Source: JBBROS01 sp965213845 (lineage in GTDB: Bacteria; Pseudomonadota; Alphaproteobacteria; Acetobacterales; Acetobacteraceae). Taken from it: a stretch of 64,000 bases of DNA. This document shows, one piece after another, positions 25,104-34,968 of the stretch. Within the stretch, counting starts at the first letter, position 1, and each line of letters begins with the position of its first letter. The stretch is from contig CBDCAI010000004.1 of the NCBI GenBank assembly GCA_965213845.1, forward strand, positions 1,798,001 through 1,862,000. The letters are read 5' to 3'. Below the pieces are notes generated by a model, which was not told where the DNA came from, searched no databases, and worked only from the letters and a program-made list of their open reading frames with translations. Both the position numbers and the translations under genes were made by a program.

Positions 25104-26510
25104 ATGATGGACATGAAGCGTTTTGGACGGGCGGCCTGGCCGCTTCTTCTGGTGTTGCTGCCCTTGCTGCTGCTGGCGGTCCCGGCCCTGGCGCAGGTTG
25201 CGGCGCCCGCCGCCGCGCCCGCTGCCGCTGCTGCCGCCCCGGCGGTCGAGGCGAAGGTGGACTCGGGCGACACCGCATGGATGCTGGCCAGCACCGGGTT
25301 CGTGCTGATGATGACCGTGCCGGGGCTGGCGCTGTTCTACGCCGGCATGGTCCGCAAGAAGAACGTGCTGGCGACGATGATGCAGTCGTTCAGCGTTTGC
25401 GCCCTGGTGACGGTGCTGTGGATGGTGGTGGGCTACAGCCTGGCCTTCACGAACGGCAGCAAGTGGGTGGGCGACTTCTCGCGGGTGTTCCTGAACGGCA
25501 TGGCCGAGGGCTGGGACAAGCCGTTCACCCTGGCGGCGGGCACGGACGCGGCGACGGCGACGACGATCCCCGAGAGCGTCTTCATGATGTTCCAGATGAC
25601 CTTCGCCATCATCACCCCGGCCCTGATCGCCGGCGCCTTCGCGGACCGGATGAAGTTCTCCGCGCTGATGCTGTTCATGGGGCTTTGGTCGGTGCTGGTG
25701 TATTCGCCGGTGGCGCACTGGGTGTTCAACCCGCTGGGCGTTCTGGCGGAGCTGGGCGCGGCGGACTTCGCGGGCGGCACGGTGGTGCACATCAACGCGG
25801 GCGTCGCCGGGCTGGTGTGCGCGCTGGTGCTCGGCAAGCGGCTGGGTTACGGGCACGACAACATGGCGCCGTTCAACCTGGCGCTGGCGGTGATCGGGGC
25901 GTCGTTGCTGTGGGTGGGCTGGTTCGGGTTCAACGCCGGGTCGGCGCTGGGTGCGGGCGGCCGGGCCGGCATGGCGATGGCGGCGACGCAGATCGCGACC
26001 GGCGCGGCGACGCTGGGCTGGATGATCGCGGAGTGGGTGACGAAGGGGAAGCCCTCGGTGCTGGGCGCGATCTCGGGCGCGGTGGCCGGGCTGGTGGCGA
26101 TCACGCCGGCCTCGGGGTTCGTTCTGCCGGGTCCGGCGCTGGTGATCGGGCTGGTCGCGGGCGTCGTGTGCTTCTGGACCTCCACGTCGCTGAAGCACAT
26201 GCTGGGCTATGACGACAGCCTGGACGCCTTCGGGGTGCACGGGATCGGCGGGATCATCGGCGCGCTGCTGACGGGCGTGTTCGCGTACGGGCCGCTGTCG
26301 GCGGACGCGACGCATGCCGAGGGCGTGTTCATTGGGGGGGCGGCGCTGTTCAAGGCGCAGGCGATCGCGGTGGTGGCGACGGTGGTGTTCAGCGGGGTCA
26401 TGACGTTCATCCTGTTGAAGGTGGTGGACGTCGTCGTGGGCCTGCGCATCACCGAGGAGGAGGAGCGCGAGGGCATGGACGTGGTGCTGCACGGCGAGCG
26501 GATCGGTTAA
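25104..26510 (+). CDS. amtB: Ammonium transporter
   Basis: 468 residues with a cleavable-type leader (to about residue 31, ALAQ) and 11 predicted membrane segments. The twin pore histidines are present as H229 (DFAGGTVVHINAG) and H379 (DAFGVHGIGG). Conducts ammonia/ammonium across the inner membrane, blocked by unmodified GlnK. Starts 3 bp after glnK; ATG 25107 or 25113 are alternative starts. Likely expressed from the glnK promoter and ended by a strong stem-loop. Confidence 0.95.
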   Translation: MMDMKRFGRAAWPLLLVLLPLLLLAVPALAQVAAPAAAPAAAAAAPAVEAKVDSGDTAWMLASTGFVLMMTVPGLALFYAGMVRKKNVLATMMQSFSVCALVTVLWMVVGYSLAFTNGSKWVGDFSRVFLNGMAEGWDKPFTLAAGTDAATATTIPESVFMMFQMTFAIITPALIAGAFADRMKFSALMLFMGLWSVLVYSPVAHWVFNPLGVLAELGAADFAGGTVVHINAGVAGLVCALVLGKRLGYGHDNMAPFNLALAVIGASLLWVGWFGFNAGSALGAGGRAGMAMAATQIATGAATLGWMIAEWVTKGKPSVLGAISGAVAGLVAITPASGFVLPGPALVIGLVAGVVCFWTSTSLKHMLGYDDSLDAFGVHGIGGIIGALLTGVFAYGPLSADATHAEGVFIGGAALFKAQAIAVVATVVFSGVMTFILLKVVDVVVGLRITEEEEREGMDVVLHGERIG

Positions 26511-26520
26511 GCCGACCCCG

Positions 26521-26555
26521 AAGTCGGCGCGGCGGCCACAGTGCCGCGCCGACTT
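26521..26555 (+). terminator. Stem-loop terminator candidate after amtB
   Basis: A perfect 13-bp stem (AAGTCGGCGCGGC with its complement) and 9-base loop, 10 bp past the amtB stop. No T tract follows, so it may act with Rho or as an RNA-stabilising hairpin. Confidence 0.6.
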
Positions 26556-27460
26556 GTGGCGGCCGCTGCTGCCCGGAGAGATTCGACTGCCATTGAGGCG
26601 CTTCCGGCGCTAACCTCCAGCTTGGTGGGAGCTGGAGAGCAGGCAGGACCATGAGCGCGACATTCGCATCCCCGGCGCTGCGGACGCTGTTCCGGCACCG
26701 GTTGGGGCAGTTGGGCGGCATTGCCGTGGCGGTGGCCGGGCTGGTGCTGGTTGTGGCGCTGGCCAGCTACAACCCGCACGACCCCTCGATGAACACGGCC
26801 ACCTCGCGGCCGGCGACGAACCTGCTGGGCACCGGCGGGGCGATGGTGGCGGACGTGCTGGTGCAGTATTTCGGCGCGGGCGCGGCGGTGCCGGTGGTGG
26901 CGCTGCTGGCCTGGGCGTACCGCGTGGCGACGGCGCGGCCGCTGCGGCTGGGCATGCGGCTGCTGTTCCTGGTGCTGGGCCTGCCGGCGCTGTCCTCGGC
27001 GCTGGCGATGGTGCCGGGGCCGCTGGGGGCCGTCGCCTGGCCGGCCGGGTCGGGCCTGGGCGGGGCGGTGGGGCTGGAGCTGGGCGGGTTTTCCGCCGCG
27101 ATGGGGCGAGGCCTGATCGGACCGGCGGGGGCCCTGGTCATCGGGGGGGCCGAGGCGGTGCTGGCGGTGCTGCTGCTGATGCTGGCGCTGGGGCTGACCG
27201 GGGGGGAGTGGCGCGCGGCCGGGCGCGGCGCGGTGGGCGTGGCCCGCGGCTCGGTCCGGGGCGGGCGTGGAGGCGGCGGGCGCGGTTGGGCCGGACCGGC
27301 GACCTGGTTGGGCCGGCTGGCGCGTGTGGTCTCGGCCCCGCTGCGGCGCTTCCTGGAGCCGCGGCCGGACGAGCCGGACCGTCGGTATGAGCCGGGGCCT
27401 GCGCCGGCCGAGGGCAGCGTGGCGTCGGCGGTGCGGCGGGAGGCAGCGGTGGTGGCGGGG

Positions 27461-27544
27461 ACGGTGCCTGGCGCGGTCCCTGGCGCGGTGCCTGGCGTGG
27501 TGCCTGGGACGGTGCCACGGGCCGTGCCCGGGATGGTGCCAGGT
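27461..27544. repeat. 12-bp tandem repeat in the ftsK linker, seven units
   Basis: Seven 12-bp units encode (T/A/V/M)VP(G/R) steps at residues 271-298, in the flexible linker between membrane domain and motor. In frame at any copy number. Confidence 0.85.
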
Positions 27545-27788
27545 GTGCTTGGGCCGCAGACGGTGCCCGGGCGTCCCGAGCCTGCCGCCGGCTTGGCCCC
27601 GGTGCAGCGCCCGGATACCCGGGCCGTGGGGGGCGGCAAGGCGGCGGTGGTGGCGAAGAAGCCGGTCCCCCCGCAGCAGCAGAGCCTGCCGCTTTCCGAG
27701 AACGGCTGGCAGTTCCCGCCGCTGAGCCTGTTGAGCCCGGCGCCGCGCCGCGACGAGGTCGGCATTCCCGAGGAGGCGCTGCAGGCCA

Positions 27789-29228
27789 ATGCGCGGCCTG
27801 CTGGAGAGCGTGCTGAACGACTACGGCGTGCAGGGCACCATCCGCGAGATCCGGCCGGGGCCGGTGGTGACGTTGTACGAGCTGGAGCCGGCCCCGGGGA
27901 TCAGAAGCGCCCGGGTGATCGGGCTGGCGGACGACGTGGCGCGCAGCCTGAGCGTGACGGCGGTGCGGATCGCGACGGTGCCGGGTCGCAACGTGATCGG
28001 GATCGAAGTGCCGAACGCCAAGCGGGAGACGGTGTTCCTGAGCGAGCTGCTGGGCAGCGCCGACTGGGCGAGCCATCCGGGCAAGCTGGCGCTGGCGCTG
28101 GGCAAGGACATCGGGGGCACGCCCGTGATCGCGGACCTGGCGCGGATGCCGCATCTGCTGATCGCGGGGACGACGGGGTCGGGCAAGTCGGTCGGGATCA
28201 ACGCGATGATCCTGTCGATCCTGTATCGGCTGAGCCCCGACCAGTGCCGGCTGATCATGATCGACCCGAAGATGCTGGAGCTGAGCGTGTACGAGGGGAT
28301 CCCGCATCTGCTGGCCCCGGTGGTGACGGAGCCGGCGAAGGCGGTGACGGCGCTGAAGTGGACGACGCGGGAGATGGAGCGGCGGTACCGGGCCATGAGC
28401 CAGCTGGGGGTCCGCAACGTGCAGGGCTACAACGACCGGGTGACGGAGGCGCTGGCGCGGGGCGAGGTGGTGACGCGCCGGGTGCAGACGGGGTTCGACA
28501 GCGAGACGGGCAAGCCGGTGCACGAGGAGCAGCCGCTGGCGCTGAAGCCGCTGTCCTACATCGTGGTGGTCATCGACGAGATGGCGGATCTGATGATGGT
28601 GGCTGGCAAGGAGGTGGAGGCCGCGGTGCAGCGCCTGGCGCAGATGGCGCGGGCGGCGGGGATCCATGTGATCATGGCGACGCAGCGGCCTTCGGTGGAC
28701 GTGATCACGGGCACGATCAAGGCCAACTTCCCGACGCGCATCAGCTTCCAGGTGATCAGCAAATTCGACAGCCGCACGATCCTGGGCGAGCAGGGGGCGG
28801 AGCAGCTGCTGGGGCAGGGCGACCTGCTGCACATGCAGGGCGGCGGGCGGATCGCGCGGGTGCACGGCCCCTTCGTCGCCGACCGGGAAGTGGAGGACAT
28901 CGTGGCGTTCCTGCGCGCCCAGGCGGAGCCGACCTACGACGACGAGGTGACGGAGGGGCTGGACGACGAGGGCGACGGCGGCAACGCGGCCCTGAGCGGG
29001 ATCGCCGGGGCGGGGGAGGGCGAGAAGGGGCTGTTCGACCAGGCGGTGGCGGTGGTGACGCGGGAGGGCAAGGCCAGCACGAGCTTCATCCAGCGGCACC
29101 TGTCGATCGGCTACAATCGGGCGGCCAAGCTGATCGAGCAGATGGAGAAGGAAGGGGTGATCAGCGCGGCGAACCACGTGGGCAAGCGCGAGGTGCTGGC
29201 CCGGGTGACGCGCGACGACGACGACTGA
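27789..29228 (+). CDS. ftsK: FtsK motor and gamma domains as a separate reading frame
   Basis: 479 residues from ATG 27789. Contains the alpha domain (IRPGPVVTLYELEPAPG), Walker A AGTTGSGKSVGINAMI, Walker B YIVVVIDEMADLMMV, the conserved ATQRPSVDVITG and the C-terminal gamma winged helix (STSFIQRHLSIGYNRAAKLIEQME) that reads KOPS. An aggagg at about 27770 lies some 14 bp upstream, longer than ideal spacing. This is the downstream half of the frameshifted ftsK; whether it is translated on its own is unknown. Confidence 0.8.
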   Translation: MRGLLESVLNDYGVQGTIREIRPGPVVTLYELEPAPGIRSARVIGLADDVARSLSVTAVRIATVPGRNVIGIEVPNAKRETVFLSELLGSADWASHPGKLALALGKDIGGTPVIADLARMPHLLIAGTTGSGKSVGINAMILSILYRLSPDQCRLIMIDPKMLELSVYEGIPHLLAPVVTEPAKAVTALKWTTREMERRYRAMSQLGVRNVQGYNDRVTEALARGEVVTRRVQTGFDSETGKPVHEEQPLALKPLSYIVVVIDEMADLMMVAGKEVEAAVQRLAQMARAAGIHVIMATQRPSVDVITGTIKANFPTRISFQVISKFDSRTILGEQGAEQLLGQGDLLHMQGGGRIARVHGPFVADREVEDIVAFLRAQAEPTYDDEVTEGLDDEGDGGNAALSGIAGAGEGEKGLFDQAVAVVTREGKASTSFIQRHLSIGYNRAAKLIEQMEKEGVISAANHVGKREVLARVTRDDDD

Positions 29229-29250
29229 CGGCGCTGCCGGAGGCTTCGGG

Positions 29251-29283
29251 CATGGGCGGGGCATGGGCGGGGCATCGGCGGGA
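29251..29283. repeat. 11-bp tandem repeat after ftsK, three units
   Basis: Units catgggcgggg at 29251 and 29262 and a diverged third at 29273. They lie in the 179-bp gap between ftsK and the TPR gene. Otherwise I see nothing in that gap. Confidence 0.7.
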
Positions 29284-29407
29284 TGGCGACGGTTTTTGAC
29301 TGTCTTGGGGCGGCGCGATCCGGTAAAGCCTGACATGGCGCCCTTCGCGGCACGCCAGGCCGCTCCCTGGCCGGGCGGAGGCAGCGTGGGGCGCGGGGCA
29401 CCGGGCG

Positions 29408-30706
29408 ATGCTGAAGCGGCTGTTCATCATTCTGCTCGTGCTGTGCGCCATCGGCGGTGCCGTCTATGGCGGGCTGCGGCTGACGGCGAAAGGCGAGCCG
29501 CCGCTCGACCGTGCGACCGCCCTGTTCGCGCAGCAGAACGTCATCGCGGCGCAGGGCGTGGTGCGCAACCTGGTGCGGGTGGAGCCGCGCAACGCCGAGG
29601 CGCACCTGCTGCTGGCGCAGACCCAGCTGGTGCTGGCCGACTGGATCTCGGTGGAGAAGGAGGCCAAGATCCTGCGGGCGCTGCGCTACGACCGGGTCGT
29701 GGTGAACGCCATGCTGGCCCGGGCCTACGTGATGCAGGGGCATTACCAGGACGTGCTGACCGACATTCCGGGCGTGGTGGGCAAGCCCGACGAGCAGGCG
29801 GTGAACCTCGCGTTGCGCAGCTGGGCGTACCTGGGGCTGAACGACATGCTGCAGGCCCAGGCGAGCCTGGATGCGGCGCAGCGCCTGGTGCCGACCGAGC
29901 CGCTGGTGGTGCTGCAGGCGGCGCGGATGGCCCTGGCCCGGCGCGACCTGGTGGGGGCGGAGGCGAAGGTGGACGACGCGCTGCGGCAGCGCCCGGGGAG
30001 CATCCTGTCGCTGCTGTTCAAGGCCGACGTGCTGGAGGCCAAGGGGGATCTGCCGGGCGCCGTGTCGGTGCTGGACGAGGCGGTGGGGATCGCGCCGTCG
30101 TCGCCGCAGGTGCGGCTGGCGCGGGCGCGGCTGCTGCTGGATCTGCGGCAGGACAAGCGGGCGCAGGCGGACGTGGACGCCGTGCTCGACATCCTGCCGC
30201 ACGAGAACCAGGCCAGCTTCTACAAGGCGTGGTTGTTGCTGCGGAACAAGCAGTATGCGGATGCGGCGATGGAGTTCGACAAGATGTCGGCCGTGCTGGA
30301 CCAGTTCCCGCGGGCCTACCTGTACAAGGCGCAGGCGGCGGTGCACCAGGGGAACCTGCAGTCGGCGCTGGACAGCGTGGAGCGGCTGCTGAAGCTGCGG
30401 CCGAACGACGTGGAGGCGCTGCACCTGGCTGCCGCGCTGAACCTGCAGACCCGGCAGCCGCTGCGGGCGATCGCGCTGCTGGAGCCGGTGGTGGCCGCGA
30501 CGCCCGGGGATTCGCAGTCGATCGACCTGCTGGGGCGCGCCTATTTCATGCTGGGGCGGACGGATGACGCGGTGGCGCGGTTCCGGCAGGCGAGCCTGCT
30601 GGCGCCGGACAACAAGGATTACTCGGCGCACCTTGCGGCCGCGAAGACGGAGTTCGGCGTGGCGCCGCTTCCGGGCGAGGTGGTGGTGCTGGACCCCAAT
30701 CCCTGA
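29408..30706 (+). CDS. Membrane-anchored TPR-repeat protein
   Basis: 432 residues. One N-terminal membrane segment (residues 4-22), then helical tetratricopeptide repeats across about 35-420, with recognisable A...L......A steps (AEAHLLLAQTQLVLAD, VVNAMLARAYVMQGHY, SIDLLGRAYFMLGRTDDAV). A periplasm-facing scaffold is likely. Partner unknown; no adjacent export or polysaccharide cluster. Confidence 0.8.
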   Translation: MLKRLFIILLVLCAIGGAVYGGLRLTAKGEPPLDRATALFAQQNVIAAQGVVRNLVRVEPRNAEAHLLLAQTQLVLADWISVEKEAKILRALRYDRVVVNAMLARAYVMQGHYQDVLTDIPGVVGKPDEQAVNLALRSWAYLGLNDMLQAQASLDAAQRLVPTEPLVVLQAARMALARRDLVGAEAKVDDALRQRPGSILSLLFKADVLEAKGDLPGAVSVLDEAVGIAPSSPQVRLARARLLLDLRQDKRAQADVDAVLDILPHENQASFYKAWLLLRNKQYADAAMEFDKMSAVLDQFPRAYLYKAQAAVHQGNLQSALDSVERLLKLRPNDVEALHLAAALNLQTRQPLRAIALLEPVVAATPGDSQSIDLLGRAYFMLGRTDDAVARFRQASLLAPDNKDYSAHLAAAKTEFGVAPLPGEVVVLDPNP

Positions 30707-30812
30707 TGCGGCCGGCCCGCTCGGGTGGGGGGTTCTTCAAACCGACGCGGTACGGCAACATGGGTGCAACACGGCCCCGGTAGAGCGGCTGAATCACGTG
30801 GAGGATCGTCCC

Positions 30813-32162
30813 ATGAACCGTCGCAGCCTGTTGGCCAGCCTGGCCGCCCTCGCTTCCGCCCCCCTGCCCGTCATGGCGCAGGCACCGGCCGGACCGGCGG
30901 GGACGCGCACGCGGGTGACGTTCTGGCATGCGATGGACGGGGTGCTGGGCGAGGAGGTGAACCGGATCTGTGCCGGGTTCAACGCCGCGCAGACGGAGAC
31001 GGAGGTCGTGCCCGTGTTCAAGGGCACGTATCCCGAGGCGCTGACCGCCGCGATCGCGGCCTGGCGCGGCGGGCAGGCGCCGCATTTAGTGCAGATGTTC
31101 GAGGTGGGCACCGGGTCCATGCTGGCGGCGGGCCCGGCGGTGAAGCAGACCTGGCAGCTGATCCAGGAGACGGGGGTGACGATCGACCCGGCCGCTTACA
31201 TCGGGGCGGTGAAGGGCTACTACAGCCTGTCGGACGGGCGGCTCGCGTCGATGCCGTTCAACTCCTCGACCTCGGTCATGTGGTACAACAAGGACGCGTT
31301 CGAGAAGGCCGGGCTGGACCCGGAGCACCCGCCTGCGACCTGGCCGGAGCTGGTGGCGGCGGCGCGGACGCTGAAGGCCAAGGCGGCGGCGCCGACGCCG
31401 GTGACGTCCTCGTGGTTCGCGTGGATCCAGCTGGAGACGTTCGCCGCGATGCACGACCTGCCGTTTGCGAGCAAGGCGAACGGGTTCGACGGGCTGGACA
31501 CGCAGCTGCTGTGCAATGCCGCGCCGTTCACCCAGCAGATGGAGCGGTTCCTCGCGATGGCGAAGGAGGGCACGTTCCGCTACGCCGGCCGCGACAACGC
31601 GCCCGACCCGCTGTTCGTCGCGGGCGAGGCGGCCATCGCGTTCATGTCGTCCGGGGTGCGGGGGAACGTGGTCAAGAATGCCAAGTTCCGCTGGGCGGAG
31701 GCGCCGCTGCCGTGGGATCCCGCGCTGATCAAGGCGCCGCTGAACTCGGTGATCGGCGGCGCGAGCCTGTGGACGATGACGGCGCCGAGCCGGACGGCGG
31801 CGGAGTACAAGGGCGTCGCGTCGTTCCTGCAGCACATCGCGCAGCCGAAGGAGGATGCGATGTGGCATCAGCGGACCGGCTATGTGCCGGTGACGCTGGC
31901 GGGCTACGAGGAAAGCAAGCGGGAGGGGTTCTATGAGAAGAACCCGGGGGCCGACGTGCCGATCCAGCAGCTGGCGCGGGGCACGGTGACGGCGAACAGC
32001 CGCGGGTTCCGGCTGGGGCGGATGCCCGAGATCCGCAACATCGTCTACGAGGAGACGGAGAAGGCGCTGCAAGGCCAGCAGACCGCGCAGGCGGCGCTGG
32101 ACGGCGTGGTGGCCCGCGGCAACCGCGTGCTGCGGGAGTTCGAGCGCGCCAACAAGGCGTAG
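30813..32162 (+). CDS. ugpB: ABC importer substrate-binding protein, UgpB-like
   Basis: 449 residues. Signal peptide MNRRSLLASLAALASAPLPV ending about PVMAQ, then VTFWHAMDGVLGEEVNRICAGFN as in sn-glycerol-3-phosphate-binding UgpB (solute-binding family 1). The GTYPEAL and SSTSVMWYNKDAF segments also fit. ATG 30813 has a ggagg site. First of four genes in ugpB-A-E-C order, so glycerol-3-phosphate or a related phosphodiester is the likely ligand. Confidence 0.88.
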   Translation: MNRRSLLASLAALASAPLPVMAQAPAGPAGTRTRVTFWHAMDGVLGEEVNRICAGFNAAQTETEVVPVFKGTYPEALTAAIAAWRGGQAPHLVQMFEVGTGSMLAAGPAVKQTWQLIQETGVTIDPAAYIGAVKGYYSLSDGRLASMPFNSSTSVMWYNKDAFEKAGLDPEHPPATWPELVAAARTLKAKAAAPTPVTSSWFAWIQLETFAAMHDLPFASKANGFDGLDTQLLCNAAPFTQQMERFLAMAKEGTFRYAGRDNAPDPLFVAGEAAIAFMSSGVRGNVVKNAKFRWAEAPLPWDPALIKAPLNSVIGGASLWTMTAPSRTAAEYKGVASFLQHIAQPKEDAMWHQRTGYVPVTLAGYEESKREGFYEKNPGADVPIQQLARGTVTANSRGFRLGRMPEIRNIVYEETEKALQGQQTAQAALDGVVARGNRVLREFERANKA

Positions 32163-32165
32163 TCG

Positions 32166-33047
32166 ATGGAGCGGCGCACCACGTTCCCCGGCGTGGTGCT
32201 GCCCTTGCTGCTGGTGGCGCCGCAGCTGCTGCTGACGGCGGTGTTCTTCCTGTGGCCGGCCGGGCAGGCCGTGTGGTTCAGCACGCAGCGGCAGGATGCG
32301 TTCGGGCTGCGGTCGGTGTTCGTTGGGTTCGAGAACTTCGCCGACTTGTTCGAGGACCCGCTGTACCGCGACAGCATCGGCCGGACGGTGGCGTTCTGCG
32401 TCGCGGTCGCGGTGCTGGCGATGTCGGTGGCGCTGCTGCTGGCGGTGTTCGCCGACCGGGACATCCGGGGCCGCGCGGTGTACCGCACGCTGTTGATCTG
32501 GCCGTACGCGATCGCGCCGGCGATGGCGGCGGTGCTGTGGATCCTGGTGCTGCATCCGCAGATCGGGCTGGTGGGGCGGTGGCTGAACCGGCATGGGCTG
32601 GCCTGGGACTACAAGCTGCGGGACGGCCAGGCGTTCGGCGTGGTGGTGATGGCGAGCGCGTGGAAGCAGGTGAGCTATGACTTCATCTTCTTCCTGGCGG
32701 GGCTGCAGGCGATCCCGCGGGGCGTGATGGAGGCGGCGCGGATGGATGGCGCCCGGGGGTGGCGCCGGTTCCGCACCATCACGCTGCCGCTGCTGGCGCC
32801 GACCACGTTCTTCCTGCTGGTGGTCAACCTGGTGTACGCGGCGTTCGAGACCTTCGGGACGATCTACGCGCTGACGGGCGGGGGGCCGGGGAAGGCGACC
32901 GAGACGCTGGTGGTGAAGGTGTATCGCGACGGGGTGGTGAATCTCGACATCGGGTCGTCGTCGGCGCAGTCGGTCGTGCTGATGGTGGGGGTGGTGGTGC
33001 TGACGCTGGTGCAGTTCCGCTTCCTGGGGCGCCGCCATGCGGACTGA
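32166..33047 (+). CDS. ugpA: ABC importer permease, UgpA-like
   Basis: 293 residues, six membrane segments, EAA loop MEAARMDGARGWRRFRTITL. CUT1-family inner-membrane permease. Starts 3 bp after ugpB and overlaps ugpE by 11 bp, so the two permeases are coupled. Confidence 0.9.
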   Translation: MERRTTFPGVVLPLLLVAPQLLLTAVFFLWPAGQAVWFSTQRQDAFGLRSVFVGFENFADLFEDPLYRDSIGRTVAFCVAVAVLAMSVALLLAVFADRDIRGRAVYRTLLIWPYAIAPAMAAVLWILVLHPQIGLVGRWLNRHGLAWDYKLRDGQAFGVVVMASAWKQVSYDFIFFLAGLQAIPRGVMEAARMDGARGWRRFRTITLPLLAPTTFFLLVVNLVYAAFETFGTIYALTGGGPGKATETLVVKVYRDGVVNLDIGSSSAQSVVLMVGVVVLTLVQFRFLGRRHAD

Positions 33048-33858
33048 CTGGGTGGCGCATGCCGTGCTGGGGCTCGGGGTGGTGCTGTTCGGCCTGCCGC
33101 TGTGGCTGGTGGTGGCGGGGTCGACGCAGCCGGCCGACGTGATCGCGCGGGGGGAGCTGTCGCTGGTGCCGGACCTGTCGGGGCTCGGGGTCTATGCGGA
33201 CGTGCTGCTGCGCGGCAGCTACGGGCAGCCGGTGTGGCGGATGCTGCTGGTGTCCGGTGCGATGGCGCTGTCGATCGCGGTGGGCAAGATCGTCATCTCG
33301 GTCCTGTCGGCCTACGCGATCGCGTTCTTCCGCTGGCCGGGCAAGGGTTTGGCCTTCGGGGTGATCTTCCTGACGCTGATGCTGCCGGTGGAGGTGCGGA
33401 TCATCCCGACCTATTCCGTGATGGCGGGGCTCGGCTTGATCAACAGTTTCACCGGGCTGACGCTGCCGCTGATCGCGTCCGCCACGGCGACGCTGCTGTT
33501 CCGCCAGGTGTTCCTGGCGGTGCCGGACGAGCTGCTGGAGGCGGCGGTGATGGATGGGGCGGGGCCGTGGCGCTTTCTGCGGGACATTTTGCTGCCGGTG
33601 TCGGCGGCCAACGTCGCGGCGCTGTTCGTGATCCTGTTCGTCTATGGCTGGAACCAGTTCCTGTGGCCGCTGCTGGTGGCGACCGACCCGAAGCTGGACA
33701 CGATCGTGATCGGGATCGTGAAGATGATCGGGTCGGAGACGGCGGTGGAGTGGAACCGGGTGATGGCGACGGCGGTGCTGGGGCTGCTGCCGCCGGTGGC
33801 CGTGGTGGTGCTGATGCAGCGCTGGTTCGTGAAGGGGCTTTCGGAAAGTGACAAATAG
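33037..33858 (+). CDS. ugpE: ABC importer permease, UgpE-like
   Basis: 273 residues, six membrane segments, EAA loop LEAAVMDGAGPWRFLRDILL and the typical FFRWPGKG and MLPVEVRIIPTY segments. Second CUT1 permease of the importer; begins inside the end of ugpA. Confidence 0.9.
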   Translation: MRTDWVAHAVLGLGVVLFGLPLWLVVAGSTQPADVIARGELSLVPDLSGLGVYADVLLRGSYGQPVWRMLLVSGAMALSIAVGKIVISVLSAYAIAFFRWPGKGLAFGVIFLTLMLPVEVRIIPTYSVMAGLGLINSFTGLTLPLIASATATLLFRQVFLAVPDELLEAAVMDGAGPWRFLRDILLPVSAANVAALFVILFVYGWNQFLWPLLVATDPKLDTIVIGIVKMIGSETAVEWNRVMATAVLGLLPPVAVVVLMQRWFVKGLSESDK

Positions 33859-33877
33859 CATGGGGCGCGTCGGGTAG

Positions 33878-34954
33878 ATGGCCACGCTGGAGCTGGTGGG
33901 GCTGCGCAAGAGCTTCGGCGCGGTGGACATCCTGAAGGGGGTGGACCTGTCGCTGCAAGACGGCGAGATGCTGGTGATCGTGGGGGCGAGCGGGTGCGGC
34001 AAGAGCACGCTGCTGCGCCTGGTGGCGGGGCTGGAGGTGGCGTCGGCCGGGCGCATCCTGATCGACGGGCGGGACGTGACGCGGGTGGATCCTGCGGCGC
34101 GCGACATTGCGATGGTGTTCCAGAACTACGCGCTGTATCCGCACATGACGGTGTTCGACAACATGGCGTACGGGCTGCGCATCCGGGGGCTGGCACGGGC
34201 CGAGATCGCGCGGCGGGTGACGGAGGCGGCGGCGCTGCTGGGGATCGAACCGCTGCTGGCGCGCAAGCCGCGGCAGCTGAGCGGCGGGCAGCGGCAGCGC
34301 GTGGCGATGGGGCGGGCGATCGTGCGGAACCCGAAGCTGTTCCTGTTCGACGAACCGCTGAGCAACCTGGACGCCAAGCTGCGGGTGCAGATGCGGGCCG
34401 AGATCCGCCGGCTGCAGCGGCGCCTGGGCGTGACGAGCCTGTATGTGACGCACGACCAGATGGAGGCGATGACGCTGGGCGACCGGCTGCTGGTGATGCA
34501 CGAAGGGCGGCCGGTGCAGCTGGCGACGCCGATGGAGGTGTTCGCGCGGCCGGCGGACACGTATGTGGCGGGCTTCATCGGCGCGCCGGCGATGAACTTC
34601 TGCCCGGCGACGCGGGAGGATGGCGCAGTCCGGCTGGCGACCGGGGAGCGGGTGGCGATGGCGGGCGTGCGGGCCGGCGGCCGGGTGACGCTGGGCGTGC
34701 GGCCCGAGAACGTGCGCCTGGTGCCGGCATGCGGGGACGGGGGCGGCGTGAGTGGCGGCGGCGTGCCGCTGATGGTGGAGCTGGTGGAGCCGCTGGGGTC
34801 CGAGACGCTCGTGCATGGGCGGATGGCGGACGGGACGGCGCTGCTGTGCAAGCTGCCGGGGGCGGTGGAGGTGGCGGAGCGGCTGGATGTGGCGTTCGAT
34901 CCCGCGGCGCTGCATCTGTTCGACGCCGTGAGCGGGGTGCGGATCGAGGCCTGA
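33878..34954 (+). CDS. ugpC: ABC importer ATP-binding protein, UgpC-like
   Basis: 358 residues. Walker A GASGCGKSTLL, MVFQNYALYPHMTV, signature LSGGQRQR, Walker B LFLFDEPLSNLDAKLR, VTHDQMEAMTL, then an OB-type regulatory domain with LGVRPENVRL. It starts 19 bp after ugpE and ends 14 bp before a tRNA gene on the other strand. Confidence 0.92.
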   Translation: MATLELVGLRKSFGAVDILKGVDLSLQDGEMLVIVGASGCGKSTLLRLVAGLEVASAGRILIDGRDVTRVDPAARDIAMVFQNYALYPHMTVFDNMAYGLRIRGLARAEIARRVTEAAALLGIEPLLARKPRQLSGGQRQRVAMGRAIVRNPKLFLFDEPLSNLDAKLRVQMRAEIRRLQRRLGVTSLYVTHDQMEAMTLGDRLLVMHEGRPVQLATPMEVFARPADTYVAGFIGAPAMNFCPATREDGAVRLATGERVAMAGVRAGGRVTLGVRPENVRLVPACGDGGGVSGGGVPLMVELVEPLGSETLVHGRMADGTALLCKLPGAVEVAERLDVAFDPAALHLFDAVSGVRIEA

Positions 34955-34968
34955 GGTGCGGGCTGGAC

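Larger units (their letters stand above)
26651..29228 (+). pseudogene. ftsK: DNA translocase FtsK, frameshifted by one base
   Basis: The N-terminal frame encodes four membrane segments, a Pro/Ala-rich linker and IPEEALQANAR. The frame then changes near 27797, and the motor continues in the next frame from RLLESVLNDYG. Removing one C from the cc at 27797-27798 restores a single 858-residue FtsK, the expected length, with NARLLESVL as in homologues. FtsK couples division to chromosome translocation at the septum. Because ftsK is normally needed, either this is a sequencing or assembly error, or the gene is truly split and the motor starts at an internal ATG (27789). Confidence 0.85.
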
